Source of the DNA: Flavobacterium silvisoli
Lineage (GTDB): Bacteria; Bacteroidota; Bacteroidia; Flavobacteriales; Flavobacteriaceae
DNA: 64,000 nt
NCBI RefSeq assembly: GCF_004329815.1
Contig: NZ_SJPE01000008.1
Span: 62,337 to 126,336 of the forward strand
Reading direction: 5' to 3'
Shown: positions 43,432 to 50,941 of the stretch, in pieces
How positions within the stretch are numbered: the first letter of the stretch is position 1
Layout of the letters: every line of letters begins with the position of its first letter
Translations under genes and position numbers: made by a program
The notes under the pieces: generated by a model
What the model was told of the DNA's origin: nothing
What the model saw: the letters and a program-made list of their open reading frames with translations, nothing else
The model's database searches: none

Positions 43432-44052
43432 TTATTTGCAGTTTTTAAGGGTTTGTTCCGCTCTTTCCAAGCCCCAGTTCGGGTGAAAAGCTGACTCGGG
43501 TTTAAATTTAGCAAATAAATCTATCGATTTGGCCACCTGCTCACACAATGGTTTGGTATCGGCACCGGTCCATCGGGCACTGTTAATTTCAAAATCCGCT
43601 TTACAAAATACCACTCTTGGATTTTCGGGTGCAATTGCCAGTGCTTTGTAATACTGTTCCATGGTTTTACCGGAGTATTTCATACCGTTAGTCATCGGAT
43701 CCTGAACAATCAGTGCGGTATATAACATCGCCTGCAAAACCATGATTTCAGGGTTATTCGGGCTCAGCAAACCGGCATTATCAATAGCACTTTGTGCTTT
43801 ATCTAACATGGCCGGAACCTTTTCTTTATTAACCGGATTAAAAGAAGCCGTTACATTGACCATACCAACATAATAATTGGGTAACCAATTTGACTTTTCA
43901 GCAGAAGCTATTCTTTCAAACATGGCTGTAGCATCTTCTGTTTTGCCTTCTTTCCATAGTAACATGGCTTTGCCCATTCCTTGTTCGTATTGACCTTGTG
44001 CTGTTACTAAAGAACAAATAAACAGGGTAAAGGCGGTAATGATTGTTTTCAT
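43432..44052 (-). CDS. Exported TPR-like protein heading the kinase/2TM operon
   Basis: 206 residues with a signal peptide (cleavage near VTA-Q18). The mature part is helical with tetratricopeptide-like periodicity: GMGKAMLLWKEGKTEDATAMF, NNPEIMVLQAMLYTALIV and MEQYYKALAIAPENPRVVF. No catalytic motif. It ends five bases before the kinase start, so it is the first gene of the operon and could be a periplasmic partner of the kinase. The ATG at 44052 gives a clean signal peptide; the longer frame does not. Related proteins are common and uncharacterised in Flavobacteriaceae. Confidence 0.83.
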   Translation of the reverse strand: MKTIITAFTLFICSLVTAQGQYEQGMGKAMLLWKEGKTEDATAMFERIASAEKSNWLPNYYVGMVNVTASFNPVNKEKVPAMLDKAQSAIDNAGLLSPNNPEIMVLQAMLYTALIVQDPMTNGMKYSGKTMEQYYKALAIAPENPRVVFCKADFEINSARWTGADTKPLCEQVAKSIDLFAKFKPESAFHPNWGLERAEQTLKNCK

Positions 44053-44103
44053 GATTTTAAATTTAGATTGATTTACTATTGATTGAAACTCTAATTGATG
44101 CTT

Positions 44104-44111
44104 CAAAAGTA
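44104..44111 (-). promoter_or_regulatory. -7 box (TActTTTG) for the TPR-kinase-2TM-LytTR operon
   Basis: Exact minus-strand TAnnTTTG match 51 bases before the ATG at 44052, giving a leader of roughly 45 bases. Confidence 0.5.
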
Positions 44112-44193
44112 TTTCGATTTTTACTCCTTAAAAATTAATACTGACCGAATTGTTGATTTTGGCGGATGAATTGTTAACGCACTCCCGTACAAA

Positions 44194-46335
44194 TTACAAA
44201 TTTTTCAATTGATTGTCTTTTTTGTTGTCGCTAATCGTCCAAAAGAAGCCTACAAAAAAGAATCGGTCAGCAGTCGGAGCAATTTCTCTTCGGTCGTACA
44301 CCCCATTAGAATTCGGAGTTTTTGCATATTCATAGCCAAAGACATTCTGCGTTCCCAAAATATTCGACACCGAAAAATACAATATCTTTTGCTGTGACAA
44401 TAAATAGGCCCAATTGAAGCTCAAGCTGTTATACAATTTGGTTTTGCCGTTCATAAAAGCCGTTTCATTCGGGTTGTTATAAGGTCTCCCGCTGTTGAAC
44501 TGATGCGTGAATCCAATCTGTGATTTCCAATCCGAAATCCAGTATTTGGTTACTAACGACAAACTGTGGGTCGATACAAAACCTGGTGTCACCTCAGCAA
44601 CATAGTTTTTATAATTTCTTTTGGAATCAATATAGGAATACGAAATCCAGTATTCTAAGTTTTTGATTGAATTTCCGTCTCTCCAAAACACATCCAGTCC
44701 TTTGGCAAAACCAGTTCCGTTGTTGTTGAACTGCGAATTGTATTGTGCACCATCGGTATCGTATTTCACCAAGTCGCTGTATTTCTTAAGATACAACTCG
44801 GTGCGTAACGTTCTGTTTTTCTTTACATATTGGTAATTCAAAATGTAATGAGACGCTTTCTCAGTTTTAAAATCGTTTGAATATTTTAAATATTCCTGTT
44901 TGGGTGCCTGTTCAAAATTTCCGTAAGCAAAAGAAAACTGGCTGTTTTTTGACACTTTGTAGGCAACAGAAGCTCTTGGCGAAAAACTGTTTTGGTCAAT
45001 ATAATTGTTGTTTGAAGCTCTGACTCCCACTTTAGCTGCAAAGTTTTTCGAAAAGAAAATATCCGCTTCAGCATAAACCGCAGCAATAACCGCATCATAT
45101 CCGCTGTTAAATGCGGTGTTGTAATCCTCATCAAATCGGGTAATAAAATAATCCGAACCAAAGTTAAGCTTCACTCTTTCAGACAGCTTTTTGGTCAGCT
45201 TCAACTTCATGTGTGAAGCCTGTTCGGCATTATTCAATCGGTTAGTATTTAAATCCACTTTGTTCTGCCCGTATCCGTAACTTAAGCCGGTAAACAACTG
45301 CCATCCTCCGCTAAAATTGCCTTTATAAGAAGTATTCAGATAAAAATTATTGTTGTTCAAATTCACCCTAACCTTCTCAGGCTGGTTGATATCTTCCTGA
45401 TTTAAATCAAAGCGGGCAGCGTCAAAAGCCGCATAAAATTTAAAGATGCCATTGTTCAACGAATAGCGGTATACCGTTTCCCCGGAAAGCGACTGGTAAG
45501 GACGATTCCAATCAACATTCTGAGGAATAGCTTTCTGATAGGCGGCCAAATCAATGTAAGCCGTGTTCACACTCAAGGAGCTTTTTTGCCATTTTTGAGT
45601 ATTGCTCAATCCGAGTCCGACGGTCATCAGGGAAATATCAGTTTTGTTCTGATCGGCTTCATCCTGAGTGTTAAGCAATAACACACTTGACAGCGCCTCG
45701 CCATATTCCGCAGAATATCCTCCCGTAGAAAACGCAATCCCGCTAAACAAAAACGGCGAAAATCGACCCCGGGTGGGTACGTTATTGGTGCTGGCTCCAT
45801 ACGGTTGCGCGACCCGGATGCCATCAACAAACGTCTGAGTTTCATCGGCCTCACCACCACGTACAAACAAACGGCCGTCTTCACCCACCGTTTGGGTTCC
45901 GGGCAAAGTTTGCAAAGCCGCAATGATATTTCCGGCCGAACCGGCTGTAGTCACAATGTCCAAAGGTTTCAGTACCGAAACCCTGCTTTTTTCTCCGGCA
46001 CTAAACGTGCCGGCAGTTACAACCACGGCATCCAGGGTATTGACACTTTCCTTTAATTTAAAAGTCTTGCCTTTGCAATTGGCCACATCAACAGCAATTT
46101 TTAATGTTTCAAAAGCCAAATAACTAATCACTAAAATTTGGTTTCCCTTGGCCTCAGTCGTAAAACTGAAATTCCCTTTTTCATCCGAAGTTGAACCATC
46201 GTACGTTCCGTCAATAAAAACATTGGCACCTGCAACCGGCTTGTTTTTTTCGTCTACCACGATTCCGCTAACGGTATTTTGAGCAGTACTCAGATAAACA
46301 GAAAATAAAAAAACTAAAGCGTAAAACGTTTTCAT
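44194..46335 (-). CDS. TonB-dependent outer-membrane receptor
   Basis: 713 residues. Signal peptide (cleavage near STA-Q), then an N-terminal carboxypeptidase-regulatory-like domain (about 20-105; VSGIVVDEKNKPVAGANVFI), a plug domain (about 115-225; GRLFVRGGEADETQTFVDGI) and an outer-membrane beta barrel to the end. It imports an unknown ligand with energy from TonB-ExbBD. The ligand is not indicated by neighbours: no SusD, no siderophore genes. It is shorter than SusC proteins (about 1000 residues), more like siderophore- or metal-type receptors. ATG 46335 gives the signal peptide; a near -7 box AAtcTTTG lies at 46357-46364. Confidence 0.9.
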   Translation of the reverse strand: MKTFYALVFLFSVYLSTAQNTVSGIVVDEKNKPVAGANVFIDGTYDGSTSDEKGNFSFTTEAKGNQILVISYLAFETLKIAVDVANCKGKTFKLKESVNTLDAVVVTAGTFSAGEKSRVSVLKPLDIVTTAGSAGNIIAALQTLPGTQTVGEDGRLFVRGGEADETQTFVDGIRVAQPYGASTNNVPTRGRFSPFLFSGIAFSTGGYSAEYGEALSSVLLLNTQDEADQNKTDISLMTVGLGLSNTQKWQKSSLSVNTAYIDLAAYQKAIPQNVDWNRPYQSLSGETVYRYSLNNGIFKFYAAFDAARFDLNQEDINQPEKVRVNLNNNNFYLNTSYKGNFSGGWQLFTGLSYGYGQNKVDLNTNRLNNAEQASHMKLKLTKKLSERVKLNFGSDYFITRFDEDYNTAFNSGYDAVIAAVYAEADIFFSKNFAAKVGVRASNNNYIDQNSFSPRASVAYKVSKNSQFSFAYGNFEQAPKQEYLKYSNDFKTEKASHYILNYQYVKKNRTLRTELYLKKYSDLVKYDTDGAQYNSQFNNNGTGFAKGLDVFWRDGNSIKNLEYWISYSYIDSKRNYKNYVAEVTPGFVSTHSLSLVTKYWISDWKSQIGFTHQFNSGRPYNNPNETAFMNGKTKLYNSLSFNWAYLLSQQKILYFSVSNILGTQNVFGYEYAKTPNSNGVYDRREIAPTADRFFFVGFFWTISDNKKDNQLKNL

Positions 46336-46608
46336 GTATTGTGATTTTTGATGGCGCAAAGATTCCCCAAACGTTAAAACTATACAATTTTAAAATACCG
46401 AATTGTTATTTTTTCAGGATGAAGTGTAGAGTATGGTGCAATTTGTGATTGATCTACCAAGACTTTGAAGAATCAGGTATTGGTACACAATATCACAAAG
46501 TATGTATGGAAAAAGTCTAACCCTTCAAACAAAATCAATAAGTTTCTCTAAAAGAATTCAGTCATCAACTTTAACTTTTTAAAAGGCTGATTTTCCTTTT
46601 TCAAAGAG

Positions 46609-46616
46609 TAACTTTG
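46609..46616 (+). promoter_or_regulatory. -7 box (TAacTTTG) for the ClC-HPP gene pair
   Basis: Exact TAnnTTTG match 20 bases before the ATG at 46637. The rest of the 298-bp gap 46336-46636 shows no open frame or repeat beyond the TonB receptor's weak promoter. Confidence 0.55.
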
Positions 46617-46636
46617 TAAAAACTTAGTTATCATTG

Positions 46637-47917
46637 ATGAATTCAACGGCAAAACTCAAGAAAAAATACCATTTCATAAAATACCAAAAACTGATTATTG
46701 TTTCAATACTCATAGGATTTCTCAGTGCTTTACTGGCCATCATTTTAAAACGAATGACCGAACACTACGAAACCATACTTTTAACAAAAGCCGATAACTA
46801 CTGGTTTTTATTTTTCCTCTTTCCTCTTTTGGGTTTGAGCATCATTTACTTTTTACGTCGTTATTTATTTCAAAAAAAAGAAAACAAAGGCATACGGGAA
46901 ATTTTTGAAACCACAACACAACGGCGCAACAGTCTGCCCGTTTACAAAATTCCGTCTCATTTTATCAATGGTTTTATTACCGTCATTTTTGGTGGTTCCA
47001 CCGGAATAGAGGTGTCAACGGTAGTGGCAACCGCTACGATAGGTTCGATAGCACAGGAAAAAGAAAACCTGTTCAACCGTCACAAAACCGAACTCATCTG
47101 TGCCGGGGTAGCCGCCGGTATAACCGCATTATTTTTCAGTCCGTTTGCCGGAATTTTATTTGCTTGGGAAGTCATTTCCAAACGCGTGAACACCGTTTTT
47201 TTGTTAGTTTGCGGTATAGCCTCATCAGTAGCCGTTTTGATGTTGCATCTTTTGGATGAAAAACCACTATTTGTTGTGCCCCTTCACGGTTGGAATGGGT
47301 ATGCATTGCCTTATTTCATCCTTTTGGGTATGCTTGTCGGAATGCACTCGGTGTATTTGACAAAATGTGTGCTTTTCTTTAAAAAACGCTTTGCCAAAAT
47401 TAAAAAACACAGCAACCGAATCCTGATAGGAACAGCAATCTTGGGGATTTCGATGCTGCTGCTTCCGCAACTTTACGGAGAAGGATATCATGCTATTAAG
47501 GAAAACATTTTGATGGCCAATCATACACTTTTAACGGCATCTGTAGCAGTAACTTTTCTGGGTATCATCCTGCTGAAACCCATAGTAACCTCGGTAACAT
47601 TAGCCTCAGGGGGAGACGGTGGCGTCTTTGCCCCAAGTATTTTTATAGGAGCTTTTATTGGCTTATTATTAGCCGTTTTTTTGAATACTTTTTTTAATGC
47701 CGGCGTGATTCCGCTAAACTTTATGATTTTGGGAATGGGAGCTATGCTCAGTGCCAGCATTAATGCGCCGTTTACGGCACTCTTTTTAACCTGCGGCATC
47801 ATCAACAATTATTCTTTGTTTATCCCGATATTGTTAACCTGCTTGGTAGCCAAATATACAGCACAACAACTCTATCCATACACGGTATATACTTATAGTC
47901 CAAACGCAAAATTATAA
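46637..47917 (+). CDS. ClC-family chloride channel/transporter
   Basis: 426-residue membrane protein with 10-12 hydrophobic segments. The selectivity regions are recognisable: FGGSTGIEVSTV corresponds to the GREGP region, with the gating glutamate at E125, and GGDGGVFAPSIFIGAF is the GxFxP motif. The proton glutamate of exchangers is not obvious. It lacks C-terminal CBS domains. The ATG at 46637 is preferred to the preceding TTG codon. The stop overlaps the next start by one base, so the HPP-family protein is made with it. Confidence 0.88.
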   Translation: MNSTAKLKKKYHFIKYQKLIIVSILIGFLSALLAIILKRMTEHYETILLTKADNYWFLFFLFPLLGLSIIYFLRRYLFQKKENKGIREIFETTTQRRNSLPVYKIPSHFINGFITVIFGGSTGIEVSTVVATATIGSIAQEKENLFNRHKTELICAGVAAGITALFFSPFAGILFAWEVISKRVNTVFLLVCGIASSVAVLMLHLLDEKPLFVVPLHGWNGYALPYFILLGMLVGMHSVYLTKCVLFFKKRFAKIKKHSNRILIGTAILGISMLLLPQLYGEGYHAIKENILMANHTLLTASVAVTFLGIILLKPIVTSVTLASGGDGGVFAPSIFIGAFIGLLLAVFLNTFFNAGVIPLNFMILGMGAMLSASINAPFTALFLTCGIINNYSLFIPILLTCLVAKYTAQQLYPYTVYTYSPNAKL

Positions 47918-48534
47918 TGCCGACACCGAAAATAAAACGCAATTATCGCAAAGCCAAATACGTACTTTACAAAGAAACACTGGTTGATTTTAAGGAGCAC
48001 TTTTGGGCCTTTCTGGGTTCGTTTATTGGCATGGGCATCATTGCTTATCTGCAATATGGTAAATTTGCACAACCCGAATATGTATTTCTTATCGGTTCGT
48101 TTGGTGCTTCATCGGTACTGGTTTATGGCGTTATCCAAAGTCCGCTGGCACAACCCCGAAATTTAATTGGCGGGCATCTGATTTCAGCTCTAGTCGGCGT
48201 AACTGCCCAAAAACTGATTCCGGATATCTTATGGTTATCGGCTCCATTGGCTGTTTCATTGTCTATCGTTTTAATGCAAATCACCAAAACCTTACATCCT
48301 CCGGGTGGCGCTACAGCATTAATTGCTGTGACGGGATCTCCTGCCATTATCAAATTGGGTTACTGTTATGTCATTTCACCGGTACTTACGGGGGCTCTCA
48401 TCCTGTTTTTAGTAGCTTTGATATTCAACAATATAACCCACAACAGGCAATATCCTACCAATCGAAAATTTACAAAATTCAAAAGCAAGGTCAAAAACAA
48501 CACCAAAAAAAAGATTAAACAGTTGTTAAAATAA
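47917..48534 (+). CDS. HPP-family membrane protein
   Basis: 205 residues with four or five hydrophobic segments. The family name motif is present: LHPPGGATALIAVTGSPA, preceded by GSFGASSVLVYGVIQSPLAQPRNLIGGH. HPP proteins are integral membrane proteins; one cyanobacterial member was linked to nitrite uptake into chloroplast-type compartments, but most have no known role. The C-terminus is a highly basic tail (SKVKNNTKKKIKQ). It is translationally coupled to the ClC gene, suggesting a joint role in anion movement. Confidence 0.9.
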   Translation: MPTPKIKRNYRKAKYVLYKETLVDFKEHFWAFLGSFIGMGIIAYLQYGKFAQPEYVFLIGSFGASSVLVYGVIQSPLAQPRNLIGGHLISALVGVTAQKLIPDILWLSAPLAVSLSIVLMQITKTLHPPGGATALIAVTGSPAIIKLGYCYVISPVLTGALILFLVALIFNNITHNRQYPTNRKFTKFKSKVKNNTKKKIKQLLK

Positions 48535-48612
48535 TTATTTTCATTAACAGTATTGCACGCCAAAAATTAGTAGACTTGCATTACAAACAACAAAACCATA
48601 AAAATAAAAACA

Positions 48613-49008
48613 ATGAAAATCATTAAGTCTCTCTTTGCTTTTGCTGCTTTTTTTGCACTGAATTCAGTATCTGCGCAAACCATTATTGATCGGTGGCCTC
48701 AGATTAAAGCATACCACGAGTTGATGTCAAAAACTTACCATCCGGCCGAAGAAGGCAACTTAGAACCTATAAGGAATAACTCAGAATTACTGCTGAAAAG
48801 AGCCGAAGCTTTATCTGTAGAAACCATGCCTAAAGAATTCAGAAATCCAAAAACAATAGAAACCTTACTTACTCTGAAAAAACAAACACAAGTTGTAAAC
48901 GATTTAGTTCGAAAAAAAGCCGCTGATGACGAAATTACCAAAGCATTAGCTCTGCTGCATGACACTTTTCACAAAATTGTAGGCATGTGTCAACCGGAAA
49001 AAAAATAA
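48613..49008 (+). CDS. Small exported helical protein of unknown function
   Basis: 131 residues: signal peptide (cleavage near VSA-Q22), then about 110 residues predicted to be four helices. Conserved-looking features are WPQIKAYHELMSKTYHPAEEG and the end LLHDTFHKIVGMCQPEKK, where two histidines and a cysteine could bind a metal. The size and helices recall cytochrome c' type bundles but there is no CxxCH heme site. Separate from the ClC-HPP pair by 78 bp, followed by a terminator. Function not assignable. Confidence 0.75.
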   Translation: MKIIKSLFAFAAFFALNSVSAQTIIDRWPQIKAYHELMSKTYHPAEEGNLEPIRNNSELLLKRAEALSVETMPKEFRNPKTIETLLTLKKQTQVVNDLVRKKAADDEITKALALLHDTFHKIVGMCQPEKK

Positions 49009-49013
49009 CCCTT

Positions 49014-49039
49014 AAACCCAATCTGAGATTGGGTTTTTT
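49014..49039 (+). terminator. Rho-independent terminator after the small exported protein gene
   Basis: 10-bp stem AAACCCAATC (49014-49023) / GATTGGGTTT (49027-49036), three-base loop, T run. Confidence 0.9.
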
Positions 49040-49096
49040 AATTCAAATTCTTATCAACAAATCACAAATCCAACTTCAAATTGTGAAATTAAATTT

Positions 49097-49104
49097 TACC
49101 TTTG
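49097..49104 (+). promoter_or_regulatory. -7 box (TAccTTTG) for the pRiA4b-family gene
   Basis: Exact TAnnTTTG match 22 bases before the ATG at 49127. Confidence 0.6.
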
Positions 49105-49126
49105 CACGCTTACTAAAACAGAGATT

Positions 49127-49663
49127 ATGATTTACAAATTCAGGGCAATTCTCGATGCCGAGGACGATGTTTTCAGAGATATTGCCATACAGGAAGATGA
49201 CACTTTAGAAGATTTACACAATGCCATTGTTAATGCCTTTGGATTTGACGGCATGGAAGTAGCTTCGTTTTATACCTGCGACGACCAATGGAACCAGGAA
49301 GAGGAAATTCCGATGTTTGATACCGGTGATGTGGCAGGTGAACAAAAAATCATGAGTGATTATACATTAAACCAACTCCTGAGTGAAGATCAAACCAAAA
49401 TCATTTATGTGTATGATTTTATCAATATGTGGACTTTCTTAGTTGAGTTAGCGGCTATTGAAGAAGCTGAAACCGGTGTTACTTACCCTAGTTTGTTATT
49501 CTCGCACGGCGAATTACCGGCAGCCGCCCCTGAAAAGGAATTTGAAGCTGAAAATGAAGATTTTTACTCTGAGTTTGAAGACGATTTAGATGAAGATGAC
49601 CTGGATATGTTTGGTGGTGATGACAGTTTCGAAGATTACGGATTTGAGGAGAATTGGAATTAA
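49127..49663 (+). CDS. Plasmid pRiA4b ORF-3-family protein with acidic tail
   Basis: 178 residues. The pRiA4b ORF-3-like domain is clear: MIYKFRAILDAEDDVFRDIA, TLEDLHNAIVNAFGFDGMEVASFY and KIIYVYDFINMWTFLVELAA. The family is named after plasmid and transposon accessory proteins, but this copy has no transposase, inverted repeat or integrase nearby and looks like a resident chromosomal gene. The last ~55 residues are strongly acidic and low-complexity. Molecular function unknown. A nucleoid-associated protein gene follows 84 bp downstream. Confidence 0.85.
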   Translation: MIYKFRAILDAEDDVFRDIAIQEDDTLEDLHNAIVNAFGFDGMEVASFYTCDDQWNQEEEIPMFDTGDVAGEQKIMSDYTLNQLLSEDQTKIIYVYDFINMWTFLVELAAIEEAETGVTYPSLLFSHGELPAAAPEKEFEAENEDFYSEFEDDLDEDDLDMFGGDDSFEDYGFEENWN

Positions 49664-49747
49664 AAATCAGAAATAGATAATAGTTAACAGAAAACAGACA
49701 AGTCTATCATCTTTTATCTCTTTGTCTATACTCTTAAAAACAAACAA

Positions 49748-50806
49748 ATGATAAACCTATTTAACGCCCATATCGAAAACTTGTCCATCCATCGTGTTGG
49801 CAACAAAAGCCGCAATGAAGCTATATTTCTTTCGGAGCAGCCTTATAATTTGAACGACGAAATTGTTCCGTTACTAAAGGAATATTTCTTTAAACCATTT
49901 CGTGAAAAAGAAGAAAATTATTTCCAGTTTGCTCACGATGTCGACTTGGAATACAATGACATGTACAACCTGGCATCAGAAATTTTCACCAATCCCGGCG
50001 ATGTGCATGAAGTTTCTAAAAAAATAACCAAACACCTATTTGAACAATCCAATCATCCGCATATTAAAAACGGTGAAGTATATGTAGCGTATATTACGAA
50101 CTTAACCATTGACAACAATGTGGTGGATGCCATTGGTGTTTTCAAAAGTGAAATCAAATCAGATTTTATGCAATTTGAAGAAAAAGGTTCCACTCTTGAG
50201 ATGATTTTGCAACAAGGAATTAACCTCAACAAATTGGATAAAGGTTGTTTGATTTTTAATCATAAAAAAGAAGAAGGATATAAAATCTTAACCGTTGACA
50301 GCAACCGTTATGATGCACGATACTGGTTAGAGCATTTCCTTTCGGTAGATGCTTTTCAGGATGAGAATTTTTATACTAAAAAATATTTGAAATTCTGTCA
50401 AGGCTTTGCCAAAGATGTTGTTTTACCTGCCGAAGACAAGAAAGAAGAAGTAATGTTCATGAACCGTTCGGTAAACTTTTTTGCCAAAAATGATGAGTTT
50501 GAAGAAAGTAAATTCCTGAACGAAGTATTGGATAATCCCGATTTGATTCCGGAGTTTAAAAACTACAAAGTTGACAAAGGCGAAAAATACAGCATAGAGG
50601 ATATCACCAATTTCCCGATTGCCAACGCAGCGGTAACCGACGTTCGAAAATCGATTAAAAACGTCATTAACTTAGATACCAATATTCAAATCAAACTGGA
50701 TTTTATCAATCCGGAAAGTGCCGAAAAATTTGTGGAAAAAGGTTGGGATGAAGAAAAACAAATGTATTACTATCTCGTATACTTCAACAAAGAACAAAAA
50801 AGCTAG
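49748..50806 (+). CDS. 37-kDa nucleoid-associated protein (NdpA/YejK family)
   Basis: 352 residues, the usual length. N-terminus INLFNAHIENLSIHRVGNKS and segments such as KPFREKEENYFQFAHDVDLEYNDMY, KNGEVYVAYITNLTIDNN and LDKGCLIFNHKKEEGYKIL match the family of spermidine nucleoid proteins. E. coli YejK binds topoisomerase IV and the nucleoid. Its role here is not known. Cytoplasmic. Closed by a terminator. Confidence 0.9.
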   Translation: MINLFNAHIENLSIHRVGNKSRNEAIFLSEQPYNLNDEIVPLLKEYFFKPFREKEENYFQFAHDVDLEYNDMYNLASEIFTNPGDVHEVSKKITKHLFEQSNHPHIKNGEVYVAYITNLTIDNNVVDAIGVFKSEIKSDFMQFEEKGSTLEMILQQGINLNKLDKGCLIFNHKKEEGYKILTVDSNRYDARYWLEHFLSVDAFQDENFYTKKYLKFCQGFAKDVVLPAEDKKEEVMFMNRSVNFFAKNDEFEESKFLNEVLDNPDLIPEFKNYKVDKGEKYSIEDITNFPIANAAVTDVRKSIKNVINLDTNIQIKLDFINPESAEKFVEKGWDEEKQMYYYLVYFNKEQKS

Positions 50807-50824
50807 TTGATGTACTGAAAAATA

Positions 50825-50857
50825 AAATCCTCAATTGTAAAATAATTGGGGATTTTT
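50825..50857 (+). terminator. Rho-independent terminator after the nucleoid-associated protein gene
   Basis: 12-bp stem AAATCCTCAATT (50825-50836) / AATTGGGGATTT (50844-50855) with one G-U pair and a T run. Confidence 0.88.
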
Positions 50858-50914
50858 TTCGTTTTAAAGAAAATCGGATGTGTTAAAATCATCAAACCGA
50901 CTTTTAAATTTCTA

Positions 50915-50922
50915 TATATTTG
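50915..50922 (+). promoter_or_regulatory. -7 box (TAtaTTTG) for the outer-membrane barrel gene
   Basis: Exact TAnnTTTG match 19 bases before the ATG at 50942. Confidence 0.6.
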
Positions 50923-50941
50923 TTCAAATCGCTTGACCTGC

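Noticed and set aside
49127..49663. pRiA4b-type gene as evidence of a plasmid or transposon insertion
   Set aside because: No inverted repeats, transposase, integrase or composition change on either side.
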